Below, piece by piece: positions 62,314 to 64,000 of a stretch of DNA of 64,000 nucleotides; within the stretch, counting starts at the first letter, position 1, and each line of letters opens with the position of its first letter. The notes beneath the pieces are model-generated. The model searched no databases, had not been told where the DNA came from, and was given only the letters and a program-made list of their open reading frames with translations. A program made the position numbers and the translations under genes. The stretch covers positions 558,001 to 622,000 of the forward strand of contig OZ025846.1 in the NCBI GenBank assembly GCA_964019425.1. The letters are read 5' to 3'. This DNA is from Flectonema sp. DT1601 (taxonomy: Eukaryota; Euglenozoa; Diplonemea; Diplonemida; Diplonemidae).

Positions 62314-63528
62314 ATGGCGAAACCTGCGACATCATTGAGCGCGTCAGCTCCAAGTTGGCAACCAAGTAGATTAAGTGTTAATGCCCCAAGTTGGACTCCG
62401 GGAGCTAAAAGAGTTGTCCCAACAGCAGCACCTGTTGAAGAGAATAAAGAAACGCCAACTTCGGCACCAACACCAACACCAACACCAACGTCTTCTCTTA
62501 GCGTAGCAGCTAAGAAGTTCAGTTTTAATGGACATGCGAAACCATTTACCCCTCCCAGTATTGGTGGTGGTACCCCGAAATCTTCCGCTACAACTACTTC
62601 TGCACCACCAGCGTCAGCGTTGCCTTCCGCACCTGTCGCTGCATCGATGAGCAAGTTTGCTTCAGCGACTCCTTTCACTCCAAAGACGGCGGCACAAAAA
62701 GCATCGCCTGTTTCACTTGACCCAACAGCGAAAGCATTCACTCCAGGGGGTAAGACAACCCCACAAACTACACCGTCATCAACTGCTGACCCTACTCCTG
62801 AACAAAAGCCAGCTCAGCCGTGGAGAAAGACTCGCTCGTTTGATGCAGTTGACTGCCTGCCAGATGCTAATCCTCGTAATGCTGGAATGGGAAGACGTGC
62901 TCACAGTTTTGAAGATCTTCCACGAGCAGCATCTACAAACTCTTTGTCTGAAGAAGACTTAGCAAAGACTCACCCTCTCTGTACTCCATGGTCACTTTGG
63001 TATCGGTCAGCTACTAAACCAAATGAAACAACTGACTCTTGGCAGGGAGGACTGAAACCAATTTATGAGATCTCAACAGTTGAAACTTTCTGGGGAGTGT
63101 TCAATAGAATTAAAGCTCCATCATCTCTTTCAAAGGGTGCGACGTACTACTTATTTAGAAAAGACATAAAGCCAATGTGGGAAGATCCAGAGTGTTGTCA
63201 GGGTGGAGAATGGAAAGTATGGCTTCCACAAGCACCAAGAAAGACTGATGTTGATGCTGTTTGGATTATGTTAACTCTTCAGTGTATTGGAGAACAGTTT
63301 TCTACAGCGAAAGATGTTTGTGGATGTGCAGTAGAAACTCGTGCAAAGAACGACCGAATCTCACTTTGGACGAAAACTACCGACAAGGCACGATCCATGG
63401 CAATTGGTCGTCAGCTTAAGCAACTCCTTTCTGCCTTCGTTCCTGCAGACCAGCCATACGTCTTTTCATTCCATAGCAAAGCACTCACTGGTAATGACAA
63501 AGACGCTTCCTACTTCATTACAAAATAG
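62314..63528 (+). CDS. Cap-binding protein eIF4E with N-terminal PAM2-like array
   Basis: 404 residues, about twice the usual eIF4E. Residues 1-215 are disordered and carry up to five PAM2-like motifs (consensus L-x-x-x-A-x-x-F/W-x-P): LSASAPSWQP, LSVNAPSWTP, FNGHAKPFTP, FASATPFTP and LDPTAKAFTP. PAM2 motifs bind the MLLE domain of poly(A)-binding protein. Residues about 219-404 are the eIF4E core with the cap-stacking Trp243 and Trp289-Glu290 (KPMWE), Trp226, and Trp260 in TVETFWGVFNRI for eIF4G/4E-BP binding, so it is a canonical class I-type cap binder. Kinetoplastid EIF4E4 is known to have a PAM2-bearing N-terminal extension. The start is 12 nt after TTGTCCTTCAAG (62302). Confidence 0.92.
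   Translation: MAKPATSLSASAPSWQPSRLSVNAPSWTPGAKRVVPTAAPVEENKETPTSAPTPTPTPTSSLSVAAKKFSFNGHAKPFTPPSIGGGTPKSSATTTSAPPASALPSAPVAASMSKFASATPFTPKTAAQKASPVSLDPTAKAFTPGGKTTPQTTPSSTADPTPEQKPAQPWRKTRSFDAVDCLPDANPRNAGMGRRAHSFEDLPRAASTNSLSEEDLAKTHPLCTPWSLWYRSATKPNETTDSWQGGLKPIYEISTVETFWGVFNRIKAPSSLSKGATYYLFRKDIKPMWEDPECCQGGEWKVWLPQAPRKTDVDAVWIMLTLQCIGEQFSTAKDVCGCAVETRAKNDRISLWTKTTDKARSMAIGRQLKQLLSAFVPADQPYVFSFHSKALTGNDKDASYFITK
62318..62780 (+). other. Coding region of the PAM2-like motif array
   Basis: Five PAM2-like motifs spaced irregularly through the first 150 residues of the eIF4E extension. The second and fifth match the consensus best; the third and fourth are weaker. Between them lies a (PT)n stretch. 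Confidence 0.6.
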
Positions 63529-63726
63529 AGTTTTTGAGTGACATCTTGTTGTTTGAATACTCTACGCTCGTCCAAAACGACTGACCGGTCGCGAAAGTGA
63601 GCCGCTCTTTGGCTGACAGCATAACCACACAGGATTATTTTATTATTTTTATCAAAATCAAATTCTAGGTAACATTTATTTTGCATTGTTTTCCATCATT
63701 CTTAAGTAATTACGTGCGCAAAAGCG

Positions 63727-63758
<32 letters not shown>

Positions 63759-64000
63759 AAAAAAAAAAGTGAGTATTGTGTTATTATGCGCGTTTATCAA
63801 ATATTCTGAAGTGCACGAGTTATATAAGGTTTTAGTTGGTCTTTCAGGCAATTTTTTTTTTTTTTTTTGAGGTTAAAAAAAATGGATCAAATTTCATCGC
63901 AGGAATTAAGCATTCGTAAGCTCCCTCCTGTTGTGTGCAATATAAGTTGGTTTTAAAATTTAAAAATTTTATTTTTTTTGCTATTTTTTCCTTTTTTGCT
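63529..64000. other. 3' flank of eIF4E
   Basis: No gene seen; A-runs at about 63729-63768 and T-runs near 63852-63868 and 63971-63979. The next gene is beyond the window. Confidence 0.5.

Overview
This 64 kb window is nuclear DNA of a flagellated, single-celled eukaryote. It is AT-rich between genes, uses the standard genetic code (TAA, TAG and TGA all end genes), and has short GT-AG introns. Seven introns can be placed by frame and protein continuity; they are 60-78 nt long, with donors starting GTAT or GTAC and acceptors mostly ending (A/C)ACAG. I support 27 protein genes and one decayed gene copy. All 28 lie on the + strand. Most start codons have a splice-acceptor-like AG about 10-40 nt upstream. 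One-strand gene order, widespread 5'-leader acceptors and an eIF4E with a row of PAM2-like PABP-binding motifs together suggest polycistronic transcription with spliced-leader trans-splicing. A euglenozoan, or another lineage with spliced leaders, is my best guess; the taxonomy is inference.

Layout. 1-4.7 kb is gene-free and holds homopolymer runs and several dispersed repeat families, including a SINE-like element with an A-rich AAATA tail. 4.7-20.4 kb carries a coiled-coil protein, a tandem thioredoxin-fold protein, a 1430-residue calponin-homology/coiled-coil cytoskeletal protein, a CHFR-like FHA/PBZ protein lacking the RING, two unknown proteins almost touching each other, a three-exon coiled-coil protein and a sigma-like glutathione S-transferase. 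20.4-27.7 kb is mostly gene-free (one small membrane protein), with more repeats and very long A/T tracts. 27.7-45.2 kb carries an IQ-motif protein, a small unknown protein, a 1684-residue Q/H-rich scaffold-like protein, pantothenate synthetase, a multi-pass membrane protein with a C-terminal WW domain, a second W-rich/coiled-coil protein, a two-exon twin-CX9C mitochondrial protein and another coiled-coil protein. 45.7-64 kb carries a secreted GH18 chitinase, a long coiled-coil protein, an EF-hand-like protein, a myristoylatable four-EF-hand calcium sensor, the checkpoint clamp subunit Rad1, a secreted P-domain protein, translation termination factor eRF3, a short-chain dehydrogenase with a decayed tandem copy, a small coiled-coil protein and eIF4E.

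The main discovery candidate is the eRF3 gene. Its prion-like N-terminal coding region is interrupted at codon 49 by an in-frame UGA set in UGA-CUA-G, the best-known efficient readthrough context. The frame then stays open into the GTPase, with no in-frame ATG until after the P-loop. This looks like a feedback switch: the factor that helps end translation can be made only when termination at its own UGA fails.

About ten of the 27 genes encode coiled-coil, IQ, calponin-homology or EF-hand-like proteins of the type found in basal bodies and flagella. The rest are translation, DNA-damage/mitosis, metabolism and secretion genes. I saw no tRNA, rRNA, CRISPR array or virus-derived element.
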